Below, one piece after another: positions 17,101 to 29,697 of a stretch of DNA of 64,000 nucleotides. The position numbers and the translations under genes were made by a program. Source of the DNA: Gordius sp. MW1 (taxonomy: Eukaryota > Nematomorpha > Gordioida > Gordea > Gordiidae). A model generated the notes under the pieces. It saw only the letters and a program-made list of their open reading frames with translations. It made no database searches and was not told where the DNA came from. Position 1 is the stretch's first letter, and each line of letters begins with the position of its first letter. The stretch is taken from contig OZ038526.1 in assembly GCA_964036665.1 (NCBI GenBank), forward strand, positions 37,367,997 to 37,431,996, in the 5' to 3' direction.

Positions 17101-18860
17101 CAACAAAAGGACATCAGACGGACAACGGACGGACAACGGAAGGACAACGGACGGACAACGGAAGGACAACGGAAGGACAACGGGCGGACAACGAACGGAC
17201 AACGAACGGACAACGGACGGACAACGGAAGGACAACGGACGGACAACGGAAGGACAACGGAAGGACAACGGGCGGACAACGGACGGACAACGGAAGGACA
17301 ACGAGCGGACATCAGACGGACAACGGACGGACAACGGAAGGACAACAAAAGGACATCAGACGGACAACGAACGGACAACGAACGGACAACGAACGGACAA
17401 CGAACGGACAACGAACGGTCAACGGACAGACAACAAAAGGACATCAGACGGACAACGGACGGACAACGAACGGACAACGGACGGACAACGGACGGACAAC
17501 TAACGGACAACAAAATGACATCAGACGGACAACGGAAGGACAACGGATGGACAACGGGCGGACAACGGACGGACAACAAAATGACATCAGACGGACAACG
17601 GACGTACAACGGAAGGACAACGGAAGGACAACGGAAGGACAACGGAAGGACAACGGAAGGACAACGGGCGGACAACGGAAGGACATCAGACGGACAACGG
17701 AAGGACAACGGACGGACAACGGAAGGACATCAGACGGACAACGGACGGACAACGGACGGACAACGGAAGGACAACGGGCGGACAACGGTCGGACAACGGA
17801 CGGACAACGGAAGGACATCAGACGGACAACGGACGGACAACGGAAGGACAACGGAAGGACAACAAACGGACAACGAACGGACAAAGGACGGACAACGGAC
17901 GGACAACAGACGGACAACGGACGGACAACAAAAGGACATCAGACGGACAAGGGACGGACAACGAACGGACAACGGACGGACAACGGACGGACAACAAAAG
18001 GACATCAGACGGACAACGGACGGACAACGGAAGGACAACGGACGGACAACGGAAGGACAACGGACGGACAACGGACGGACAACGGACGGACAACGGAAGG
18101 ACATCAGACGGACAACGGACGGACAACGGAAGGACAACGGATAGACAACGGGCGGACAACGGACGGACAACGGACGGACAACGGAAGGACATCAGACGGA
18201 CAAGGGACGGACAACGGACGGACAACGGAAGGACATCAGACGGACAAGGGACGGACAACGAACGGACAACGGACGGACAACGGACGGACAACAAAAGGAC
18301 ATCAGACGGACAACGAACGGACAACGAACGGACAACGAACGGACAACGAACGGACAACGAACGGACAACGGACAGACAACGGACGGACAACTAACGGACA
18401 ACAAAATGACATCAGACGGACAACGGAAGGACAACGGATGGACAACGGGCGGACAACGGACGGACAACAAAATGACATCAGACGGACAACGGACGTACAA
18501 CGGAAGGACAACGGAAGGACAACGGAAGGACAACGGAAGGACAACGGAAGGACAACGGGCGGACAACGGAAGGACATCAGACGGACAACGAACGGACAAC
18601 GGAAGGACAACAAAAGGACATCAGACGGACAACGAACGGACAACGGAACGACAACGGACGGACAACGGACGGACAACGGAAGGACAACGGAAGGACAACG
18701 GAAGGACAACGGGCGGACAACGGACGGACAACGGAAGGACATCAGACGGACAAGGGACGGACAACGGATGGACAACGGAAGGACATCAGACGGACAACGG
18801 ACGGACAACGGAAGGACAACAAAAGGACATCAGACGGACAACGGACGGACAACAAAAGGA
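11130..18860 (+). repeat. 3.84-3.89 kb tandem duplication of satellite
   Basis: Two adjacent higher-order units, about 11130-15020 and 15024-18860. The offset between matching positions is 3894 bp at the left end, 3850 bp in the middle and 3839 bp at the right end. The two steps are -44 and -11 bp, that is four monomers and one monomer. One step falls in a run of acaacgaacgg monomers that has eight copies near 13020 and seven near 16870. The copies abut, so this is a true tandem duplication later trimmed by whole monomers. A third, partial copy of the right part lies at about 19.9-21.7 kb, offset 3001 then 2990 bp. Confidence 0.8.
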
Positions 18861-19450
18861 CATCAGACGGACAACGGACGGACAACGGAAGGACAACGGA
18901 CGGACAACGGAAGGACAACGGAAGGACAACGGGCGGACAACGAACGGACAACAGACGGACAACGGAAGGACATCAGAGGGACAACGGACGGACAACGGAC
19001 GGACAACGGAAGGACATCAGACGGACAACGGACGGACAACGAACGGACAACGGACGGACAACGAACGGACAACGGAAGGACAACGGAAGGACAACGGACG
19101 GACAACGGACGGACAACGGAAGGACAACGGAAGGACAACGGAAGGACAACGGGCGGACAACGGACGGACAACGGAAGGACATCAGACGGACAAGGGACGG
19201 ACAACGGATGGACAACGGAAGGACATCAGACGGACAACGGACGGACAACGGAAGGACAACAAAAGGACATCAGACGGACAACGGACGGACAACAAAAGGA
19301 CATCAGACGGACAACGGACGGACAACGGAAGGACAACGGACGGACAACGGAAGGACAACGGAAGGACAACGGGCGGACAACGAACGGACAACGGACGGAC
19401 AACGGAAGGACATCAGAGGGACAACGGACGGACAACGGACGGACAACGGA
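18500..19450 (+). repeat. 440-bp tandem higher-order repeat
   Basis: Forty monomers repeated: the order around 18742-18995 recurs exactly 440 bp later at 19182-19435, including the uncommon acatcagaggg monomer in both copies. The flanks are satellite and limits are approximate. Confidence 0.7.
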
Positions 19451-21819
19451 AGGACATCAGACGGACAACGGACGAACAACGGACGGACAACTGAAGGACA
19501 TCAGACGGACAACGGACGGACAACGGACGGACAACAGACGGACAACGGGCGGACAACGGACGGACAACGAACGGACAACGAACGGACAACGAACGGACAA
19601 CGGACAGACAACAAAAGGACATCAGACGGACAACGGACGGACAACGAACGGAACGGACGGACAACGGACGGACAACGGACGGACAACAAAATGACATCAG
19701 ACGGACAACGGACGGACAACGGAAGGACAACGGAAGGACAACGGAAGGACAACGGAAGGACAACGGACGGACAACGGAAGGACAACGGAAGGACAACGGG
19801 CGGACAACGGACGGACAACGGAAGGACAACGGAAGGACAACGGGCGGACAACGGACGGACAACGGAAGGACAACAAAAGGACATCAGACGGACAACGAAC
19901 GGACAACGAACGGACAACGAACGGACAACGAACGGACAACGAACGGACAACGGATAGACAACAAAAGGACATCAGACGGACAACGGACGGACAACGAACG
20001 GACAACGGACGGACAACGGACGGACAACAAAATGACATCAGACGGACAACGGACGGACAACGGAAGGACAACAAAAGGACATCAGACGGACAACGGACGG
20101 ACAACAAAAGGACATCAGACGGACAACGGACGGACAACGGAAGGACAACGGACGGACAACGGAAGGACAACGGAAGGACAACGGGCGGACAACGAACGGA
20201 CAACGAACGGACAACGGACGGACAACGGAAGGACAACGGACGGACAACGGAAGGACAACGGAAGGACAACGGGCGGACAACGGACGGACAACGGAAGGAC
20301 AACGAGCGGACATCAGACGGACAACGGACGGACAACGGAAGGACAACAAAAGGACATCAGACGGACAACGAACGGACAACGAACGGACAACGAACGGACA
20401 ACGAACGGACAACGAACGGTCAACGGACAGACAACAAAAGGACATCAGACGGACAACGGACGGACAACGAACGGACAACGGACGGACAACGGACGGACAA
20501 CTAACGGACAACAAAATGACATCAGACGGACAACGGAAGGACAACGGATGGACAACGGGCGGACAACGGACGGACAACAAAATGACATCAGACGGACAAC
20601 GGACGTACAACGGAAGGACAACGGAAGGACAACGGAAGGACAACGGAAGGACAACGGGCGGACAACGGAAGGACATCAGACGGACAACGGAAGGACAACG
20701 GACGGACAACGGAAGGACATCAGACGGACAACGGACGGACAACGGACGGACAACGGAAGGACAACGGGCGGACAACGGACGGACAACGGACGGACAACGG
20801 AAGGACATCAGACGGACAACGGACGGACAACGGAAGGACAACGGAAGGACAACAAACGGACAACGAACGGACAAAGGACGGACAACGGACGGACAACAGA
20901 CGGACAACGGACGGACAACAAAAGGACATCAGACGGACAAGGGACGGACAACGAACGGACAACGGACGGACAACGGACGGACAACAAAAGGACATCAGAC
21001 GGACAACGGACGGACAACGGAAGGACAACGGACGGACAACGGAAGGACAACGGACGGACAACGGACGGACAACGGACGGACAACGGAAGGACATCAGACG
21101 GACAACGGACGGACAACGGAAGGACAACGGATAGACAACGGGCGGACAACGGACGGACAACGGACGGACAACGGAAGGACATCAGACGGACAAGGGACGG
21201 ACAACGGACGGACAACGGAAGGACATCAGACGGACAAGGGACGGACAACGAACGGACAACGGACGGACAACGGACGGACAACAAAAGGACATCAGACGGA
21301 CAACGAACGGACAACGAACGGACAACGAACGGACAACGAACGGACAACGAACGGACAACGGACAGACAACGGACGGACAACTAACGGACAACAAAATGAC
21401 ATCAGACGGACAACGGAAGGACAACGGATGGACAACGGGCGGACAACGGACGGACAACAAAATGACATCAGACGGACAACGGACGTACAACGGAAGGACA
21501 ACGGAAGGACAACGGAAGGACAACGGAAGGACAACGGAAGGACAACGGGCGGACAACGGAAGGACATCAGACGGACAACGAACGGACAACGGAAGGACAA
21601 CAAAAGGACATCAGACGGACAACGAACGGACAACGGAAGGACAACGGACGGACAACGGACGGACAACGGACGGACAACGGAAGGACATCAGACGGACAAC
21701 GGACGGACAATGGAAGGACAACGGATAGACAACGGGCGGACAACGGACGGACAACGGACGGACAACGGAAGGACATCAGACGGACAAGGGACGGACAACG
21801 GACGGACAACGGAAGGACA

Positions 21820-24690
21820 TCAGACGGACAAGGGACGGACAACGGATGGACAACGGAAGGACATCAGACGGACAACGGACGGACAACGGAAGGACAACAA
21901 AAGGACATCAGACGGACAACGGACGGACAACGGACGGACAACGGAAGGACAACGGACGGACAACGGAAGGACAACGGAAGGACAACGGAAGGACAACGGG
22001 CGGACAACGGACGGACAACGGACGGACAACGGACGGACAACGGAAGGACAACGGACGGACAACGGAAGGACATCAGACGGACAACGGACGGACAACGGAA
22101 GGACAACGGAAGGACAACGGGCGGACAACGGACGGACAACGGACGGACAACGGAAGGACATCAGACGGACAACGGACGGACAACGGAAGGACAACGGAAG
22201 GACAACGAACGGACAACGAACGGACAAAGGACGGACAACGGACGGACAACAGACGGACAACGGACGGACAACAAAAGGACATCAGACGGACAAGGGACGA
22301 ACAACGAACGGACAACGGACGGACAACGGACGGACAACAAAAGGACATCAGACGGACAACGGACGGACAACGGAAGGACAACGGACGGACAACGGACGGA
22401 CAACGGAAGGACATCAGACGGACAACGGACGGACAACAAAAGGACAACGGAAGGACAACGGAAGGACAACGAACGGACAACGAACGGACAAAGGACGGAC
22501 AACGGACGGACAACAGACGGACAACGGGCGGACAACAAAAGGACATCAGACGGACAAGGGACGGACAACGAACGGACAACGGACGGACAACGGACGGACA
22601 ACAAAAGGACATCAGACGGACAACGGACGGACAACGGAAGGACAACGGACGGACAACGGAAGGACAACGGACGGACAACGGACGGACAACGGACGGACAA
22701 CGGACGGACAACGGACGGACAACGGAAGGACATCAGACGGACAACGGACGGACAACTGAAGGACAACGGATAGACAACGGGCGGACAACGGACGGACAAC
22801 GGACGGACAACGGAAGGACATCAGACGGACAACGGACGGACAACGGAAGGACAACGGATAGACAACGGGCGGACAACGGACGGACAACGGACGGACAACG
22901 GAAGGACATCAGACGGACAAGGGACGGACAACGGACGGACAACGGAAGGACATCAGACGGACAAGGGACGGACAACGGATGGAAAACGGAAGGACATCAG
23001 ACGGACAACGGACGGACAACGGAAGGACAACAAAAGGACATCAGACGGACAACGGACGGACAACGGACGGACAACGGAAGGACAACGGACGGACAACGGA
23101 AGGACAACGGAAGGACAACGGAAGGACAACGGGCGGACAACGGACGGACAACGGACGGACAACGGACGGACAACGGAAGGACAACGGACGGACAACGGAA
23201 GGACATCAGACGGACAACGGACGGACAACGGACGGACAACGGAAGGACAACGGGCGGACAACGGACGGACAACGGACGGACAACGGAAGGACATCAGACG
23301 GACAACGGACGGACAACGGAAGGACAACGGAAGGACAACGAACGGACAACGAACGGACAAAGGACGGACAACGGACGGACAACAGACGGACAACGGACGG
23401 ACAACAAAAGGACATCAGACGGACAAGGGACGGACAACGAACGGACAACGGACGGACAACGGACGGACAACAAAAGGACATCAGACGGACAACGGACGGA
23501 CAACGGAAGGACAACGGACGGACAACGGACGGACAACGGACGGACAACGGACGGACAACGGAAGGACATCAGACGGACAACGGACGGACAACGGAAGGAC
23601 AACGGATAGACAACGGGCGGACAACGGACGGACAACGGACGGACAACGGAAGGACATCAGACGGACAACGGAAGGACATCAGACGGACAAGGGACGGACA
23701 ACGGACGGACAACGGAAGGACAACGGAAGGACAACGGGCGGACAACGAACGGACAACGAACGGACAACGGACAGACAACAAAAGGACATCTGACGGACAA
23801 CGGAAGGACAACGGACGGACAACGGACGGACAACGGAAGGACAACGGAAGGACAACGGAAGGACAACGGACGGACAACGGAAGGACATCAGACGGACAAC
23901 GAACGGACAACGGAAGGACAACGAACGGACAACGGACGGACAACAAAAGGACATCAGACGGACAAGGGACGGACAACAAAAGGACATCAGACGGACAACG
24001 GACGGACAACAAAATAACATCAGACGGACAACGGACGGACAACGGAAGGACAACGGAAGGACAACGGAAGGACAACGGGCGGACAACGGAAGGACATCAG
24101 ACGGACAACGAACGGACAACGGAAGGACAACGGACGGACAACGGACGGACAATGGGCGGACAACGGAAGGACAACGGGCGGACAACGGACGGACAACGGG
24201 CGGACAACGGGCGGACAACGGGCGGACAACGGAAGGACAACGGAAGGACAACGGACGGACAACGGAAGGACAACGGGCGGACAACGGACGGACAACGGAC
24301 GGACAACGGAAGGACATCAGACGGACAACGGACGGACAACGGAAGGACAACGGAAGGACAACGAACGAACAACGAACGGACAACGGACGGACAACGAACG
24401 GACAACGGACGGACAACGGACGGACAACAAAATGACATCAGACGGACAACGGACGGACAACGGAAGGACAACGGAAGGACAACGGAAGGACAACGGAAGG
24501 ACAACGGACGGACAACGGACGGACAACGAACGGACAACGAACGGACAACGGACAGACAACAAAAGGACATCAGACGGACAACGGACGGACAACGGACGGA
24601 CAACGGACGGACAACGGACGGACAACAAAAGGACATCAAACGGACAACGGACGGACAACGGAAGGACAACAAAAGGACATCAGACGGACA
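21820..24690 (+). repeat. Higher-order segment duplicated at 38.85-41.70 kb
   Basis: This 2.87-kb satellite segment matches about 38850-41700. The offset is 17027 bp up to about 22.9 kb, 17020 bp to about 24.1 kb (the downstream copy lacks 7 bp at about 39963) and 17009 bp near the right end. It contains a 1133-bp (103-monomer) tandem repeat: the string starting near 21846 recurs near 22979. A short internal patch near 24.09-24.15 kb differs between the copies by several monomers. Confidence 0.75.
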
Positions 24691-25099
24691 ACGGACGGAC
24701 AACAAAATAACATCAGACGGACAACGGACGGACAACGGAAGGACAACGGACGGACAACGGACGGACAACGGACGGACAACGGACGGACAACGGAAGGACA
24801 ACGGACGGACAACGGACGGACAACGAACGGACAACGGAAGGACAACGGAAGGACAACGGACGGACAACGAACGGACAACAAACGGACAACGGACAGACAA
24901 CAAAAGGACATCTGACGGACAACGGAAGGACAACGGACGGACAACGGACGGACAACGGAAGGACAACGGAAGGACAACGGGCGGACAACGGACGGACAAC
25001 GAACGGACAACGAACGGACAACGGACAGACAACAAAAGGACATCTGACGGACAACGGACGGACAACGGGCGGACAACGAAAGGACAACAGACGGACAAC

Positions 25100-25800
25100 G
25101 GACGGACAACGGACGGACAACGGACGGACAATGGGCGGACAACGGAAGGACAACGGGCGGACAACGGACGGACAACGGGCGGACAACAGGCGGACAACGG
25201 AGTGACAACGGAAGGACAACGGACGGACAACGGACGGACAACAAAAGGACATCAGACGGACAACGGACGGACAACGGAAGGACAACGGAAGGACAACGGA
25301 AGGACAACGGGCGGACAACGGACGGACAACGGACGGACAACGGGCGGACAACGGAAGGACAACGGGCGGACAACGGACGGACAACGAAAGGACAACGGAC
25401 GGACAACGGACGGACAACGGACGGACAACGGACGGACAATGGGCGGACAACGGAAGGACAACGGGCGGACAACGGGCGGACAACGGAAGGACAACGGAAG
25501 GACAACGGAAGGACAACGGGCGGACAACGGACGGACAACGGACGGACAACGGACGGACAACGGGCGGACAACGGATGGACAACGGGCGGACAACGGACGG
25601 ACAACAAAAGGACATCAGACGGACAACGGACGGACAACGGACGGACAACGGAAGGACAACGGGCGGACAACGGACGGACAACGGAAGGACATCAGACGGA
25701 CAACGGACGGACAACGGACGGATAACGGAAGGACATCAGACGGACAACGGGCGGACAACGAACGGACAACGAACGGACAACGGACGGACAACGGACGGAC
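25100..25800 (+). repeat. Higher-order segment duplicated at 46.05-46.77 kb
   Basis: The variant order, including the rare acaacggagtg, acaatgggcgg and ataacggaagg monomers, recurs at a constant offset of 20966 bp (1906 monomers). Boundaries are approximate. Confidence 0.65.
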
Positions 25801-26307
25801 AACGAAAGGACAACAAAAGGACATCAGACGGACAACGGACGGACAACAAAAGGACATCAGACGGACAACGGACGGACAACGGAAGGACAACGGACGGACA
25901 ACGGAAGGACAACGGGCGGACAACGGACGGACAACGGACGGACAACGGAAGGACATCAGAGGGACAACGGACGGACAACGGAAGGACAACGGAAGGACAT
26001 CAGACGGACAACGGACGGACAACGGAAGGACAACGGGCGGACAACGGACGGACAACGGACGGACAACGGGCGGACAACGGAAGGACAACGGGCCGACAAC
26101 GGACGGACAACGGACGGACAACGGGCGGACAACGGACGGACAACGGACGGACAACGGAAGGACATCAGACGGACAACGGACGGACAACGGAAGGACATCA
26201 GACGGACAAGGGACGGACAACGGATGGACAACGGAAGGACATCAGACGGACAACGGACGGACAACGGAAGGACAACGGACGGACAACGGACGGACAACGG
26301 AAGGACA

Positions 26308-28442
26308 TCAGACGGACAACGGAAGGACAACGGACGGACAACGGACGGACAACGGACGGACAACGGGCGGACAACGGGCGGACAACGGAAGGACAACGGA
26401 AGGACAACGGGCGGACAACGGACGGACAACGGACGGACAACAAAAGGATATCAGACGGACAACGGAAGGACAACGGACGGACAACGGACGGACAACGGGC
26501 GGACAATGGGCGGACAACAAAAGGACATCTGACGGACAACGGACGGACAACGGACGGACAACGGGCGGACAACAAAAGGACATCAGACGGACAACGGACG
26601 GACAACGGAAGGACAACGGAAGGACAACGGGCGGACAACGGACGGACAACGGACGGACAACGGAAGGACAACGGAAGGACAACGGGCCGACAACGGACGG
26701 ACAACGGACGGACAACGAACGGACAACAAAAGGACATCAGACGGACAAGGGACGGACAAAGAACGGACAACGGACGGACAACAAAAGGACATCAGACGGA
26801 CAACGGACGGACAACGGAAGGACAACGGAAGGACAACGGGCGGACAACGGACGGACAACGGACGGACAACGGAAGGACAACGGAAGGACAACGGGCCGAC
26901 AACGGACGGACAACGGACGGACAACGGGCGGACAACGGACGGACAACGGAAGGACATCAGACGGACAACGGACGGACAACGGAAGGACAACAGAAGGACA
27001 ACGGGCGGACAACGGACGGACAACGAACGGACAACGGACCGACAACAAAAGGACATCAGACGGACAACAAAAGGACATCAGACGGACAACGGACGGACAA
27101 CGGAAGGACAACGGACGGACAACGGAAGGACAACGGAAGGACAACGGGCGGACAACGAACGGACAACGGACGGACAACGGAAGGACATCAGAGGGACAAC
27201 GGACGGACAACGGAAGGACAACGGACGGACAACGGAAGGACAACGGACGGACAACGGACGGACAACGGAAGGACAACGGACGGACAACGGACGGACAACG
27301 GAAGGACATCAGACGGACAACGGACGGACAACGGAAGGACAACAAAAGGACATCAGACGGACAACGGACGGACAACAAAAGGACATCAGACGGACAACGG
27401 ACGGACAACGGAAGGACAACGGACGGACAACGGAAGGACAATGGGCGGACAACGGACGGACAACGGACGGACAACGGAAGGACATCAGAGGGACAACGGA
27501 CGGACAACGGAAGGACAACGGAAGGACATCAGACGGACAACGGACGGACAACGGAAGGACAACGGGCGGACAACGGACGGACAACGGACGGACAACGGGC
27601 GGACAACGGACGGACAACAAAAGGACATCAGACGGACAACGGACGGACAACGAACGGACAACGGAAGGACAACGGAAGGACAACGGACGGACAACGGACG
27701 GACAACGGAAGGACAACGGGCGGACAACGGACGGACAACGGACGGACAACGGACGGACAACGGAAGGACATCAGAGGGACAACGGACGGACAACGGAAGG
27801 ACAACGGGCGGACAACGGACGGACAACGGACGGACAACGGAATGACATCAGACGGACAACTGACGGACTACGGAAGGACAACGGAAGGACAACGGGCGGA
27901 CAACGGACGGACAACGGACGGACAACGGAAGGACATCAGACGGACAAGGGACGGACAACGGACGGACAACGGAAGGACATCAGACGGACAACGGACGGAC
28001 AACGGAAGGACATCAGACGGACAAGGGACGGACAACGGATGGACAACGGAAGGACATCTGACGGACAACGGACGGACAACGGAAGGACAACGGACGGACA
28101 ACGGACGGACAACGGAAGGACAACGGAAGGACAACGGACGGACAACGGACGGACAACAAAAGGACATCAGACGGACAACGGAAGGACAACGGACGGACAA
28201 CGGACGGACAACGGACGGACAACGGGCGGACAACGGGCGGACAACGGAAGGACAACGGAAGGACAACGGGCGGACAACGGACGGACAACGGACGGACAAC
28301 AAAAGGATATCAGACGGACAACGGAAGGACAACGGACGGACAACGGACGGACAACGGGCGGACAATGGGCGGACAACAAAAGGACATCTGACGGACAACG
28401 GACGGACAACGGACGGACAACGGGCGGACAAATGACGGACAA
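26308..28442 (+). repeat. Short higher-order segment in two copies 1859 bp apart
   Basis: A string of about 275 bp at 26308-26583 recurs at 28167-28442, offset 1859 bp (169 monomers). It is marked by an acaacaaaagg followed by the unusual atatcagacgg variant in both places. The stretch between is other satellite. Confidence 0.65.
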
Positions 28443-29085
28443 CGGAAGGACAACAAAAGGACATCAGACGGACAACGGACGGACAACAAAAGGACATCAG
28501 ACGGACAACGGAAGGACATCAGACGGACAAGGGACGGACAACGGATGGACAACGGAAGGACATCAGACGGACAACGGACGGACAACGGAAGGACAACAAA
28601 AGGACATCAGACGGACAACGGACGGATACCAAAAGGACATCAGACGGACAACGGACGGACAACGGAAGGACAACGGAAGGACAACGGGCGGACAACGGAA
28701 GGACAACAAAAGGACATCAGACGGACAACGGACGGACAACAAAAGGACATCAGACGGACAACGGACGGACAACGGAAGGACAACGGAAGGACAACGGGCG
28801 GACAACGGACGGACAACGGACGGACAACGGACGGACAACGGGCGGACAACGAAAGGACAACGGACGGACAACGGACGGACAACGGACGGACAATGGGCGG
28901 ACAACGGAAGGACAACGGGCGGACAACGGACGGACAACGGACGGACAACGGGCGGACAACGGACGGACAACGGACGGACAACGGGCGGACAACGAAAGGA
29001 CAACGGACGGACAACGGACGGACAACGGACGGACAACGGACGGACAACAGACGGACAACGGGCGGACAACGGACGGACAACGGAC

Positions 29086-29697
29086 GTAGCCAGCGGACGG
29101 CCAAAAAGTCATATTATCAACAGAATACTCTCACGGATTCAAACTTGTTGCCTCCTGACGGACAACGGACGGTCCGTCGTCCCTCCGTTGTCCGTCCGTC
29201 CTCCCTCCGTCGTCTCTCCGTCGTCCCTCCGTCGTCTCTCCGTCGTCCGTCCGTCGTCCCTCCGTCGTCCGTCCGTCGTCCCTCCGTCGTCCCTCCGTCG
29301 TCCCTCCGTGCTATGCAATTTATTAAATTTTTTTTATCAAAAAATATTTTTTTCGACCTCAAATTTTTTTCCATTTTTTTGTTCAACCATATAGGCCTCA
29401 TGAAAATTTTTGATATCAGAAGTGAATTCCGTAAAAAAAATTTTTTTGATCAGAAAATATTTTTTCGACCTCAAAATTTTTTCAATTTTTTTGTAACACC
29501 ATATAGGCCTCATGAAAATTTTCGATATCAGAGGTGAATTCCGAAAAAAAAAAATTTTTCGACTTGAAAATTTTTTAAATTTTTTTGTTCAACCATATAG
29601 GCTTCGTGAAAATTTCAGCGGACGGCTAAAAAGTCATATTATCAATGTTATTAACAAGAACAGAATACTCTCCGGGATTCAAACTTGTAGCCTCCTG
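29086..29697 (+). repeat. Linker / inverted-array / AT-rich module, copy 1
   Basis: This 612-bp non-satellite island begins at gtagccagcgg and ends at gcctcctg. In order: linker copy L1 (29091 to about 29160, including aaaaagtcatattatcaa); a monomer of satellite and then a block of satellite in reverse orientation (29174-29310); AT-rich tandem units of 113 bp starting at 29336 and 29449, plus a shorter third unit to about 29615; and a second linker L2 (29616-29697). L2 differs from L1 by a 15-bp insertion and a few substitutions. Each AT-rich unit carries ccatataggcctcatgaaaa. Excluding the inverted array, the module is 475 bp. No coding capacity, terminal inverted repeats or RNA gene is recognised. 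It may be the boundary of a large repeat unit or an unknown mobile element. Confidence 0.85.
29174..29310 (-). repeat. Inverted satellite block in module 1
   Basis: 137 bp (about 12.5 monomers) of the satellite read on the minus strand, with monomers of type acgacggacgg and acgacggaggg. Position 3 is G rather than A, which separates it from the surrounding + array. It joins the last + monomer head to head through gacggtccgtc. Confidence 0.85.

Larger units (their letters stand above)
1..29085 (+). repeat. 11-bp satellite array, block 1
   Basis: Continuous head-to-tail tandem array of an 11-bp monomer, consensus acaacggacgg, about 2,640 monomers, all in the same orientation. Variant monomers (acaacggaagg, acaacgggcgg, acaacgaacgg, acatcagacgg, acaacaaaagg, acaacggacag, acaataaacgg, acatctgacgg) recur in fixed orders, so the array is built of higher-order repeats rather than random variants. 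The 11-bp register is broken only at a few places, for example a 10-bp monomer at about 7412 and at 10151, and 9-bp monomers near 11069 and 19652. No unique sequence is embedded in this block. Open frames in it are repeat artefacts: both strands stay open and every + frame reads the same periodic peptide. Confidence 0.98.

Noticed and set aside
22979-28435. Giant repetitive proteins (for example 1818 codons here, 1670 codons at 7606-12618)
   Set aside because: All frames of both strands are long and open, the peptide cycle simply restates the 11-bp DNA repeat, starts and ends fall in particular monomer variants, and there is no promoter, intron, unique N-terminus or codon bias.
1-29085. CRISPR array
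   Set aside because: There is no alternation of constant repeats with unique spacers. The 11-bp monomers abut directly and no cas genes are present.
29174-29310. Coding ORFs reading into the inverted block and AT-rich units (for example around 29117-29537)
   Set aside because: These frames are extensions of satellite frames into the module. The AT-rich part encodes only phenylalanine/asparagine/lysine-rich low-complexity peptide repeated with the 113-bp unit.
29616-29697. tRNA gene or tRNA-derived SINE in the linker (minus strand agtttgaatcc resembles a B box)
   Set aside because: The putative T-stem does not pair, there is no A box at the expected distance (satellite lies there instead), and no cloverleaf or poly-A tail is present.
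29086-29697. LTR retrotransposon remnant (linkers as LTRs)
   Set aside because: The direct repeats are only 80-95 bp, and the interior has satellite and AT-rich units but no primer-binding site, polypurine tract or reverse transcriptase fragment.
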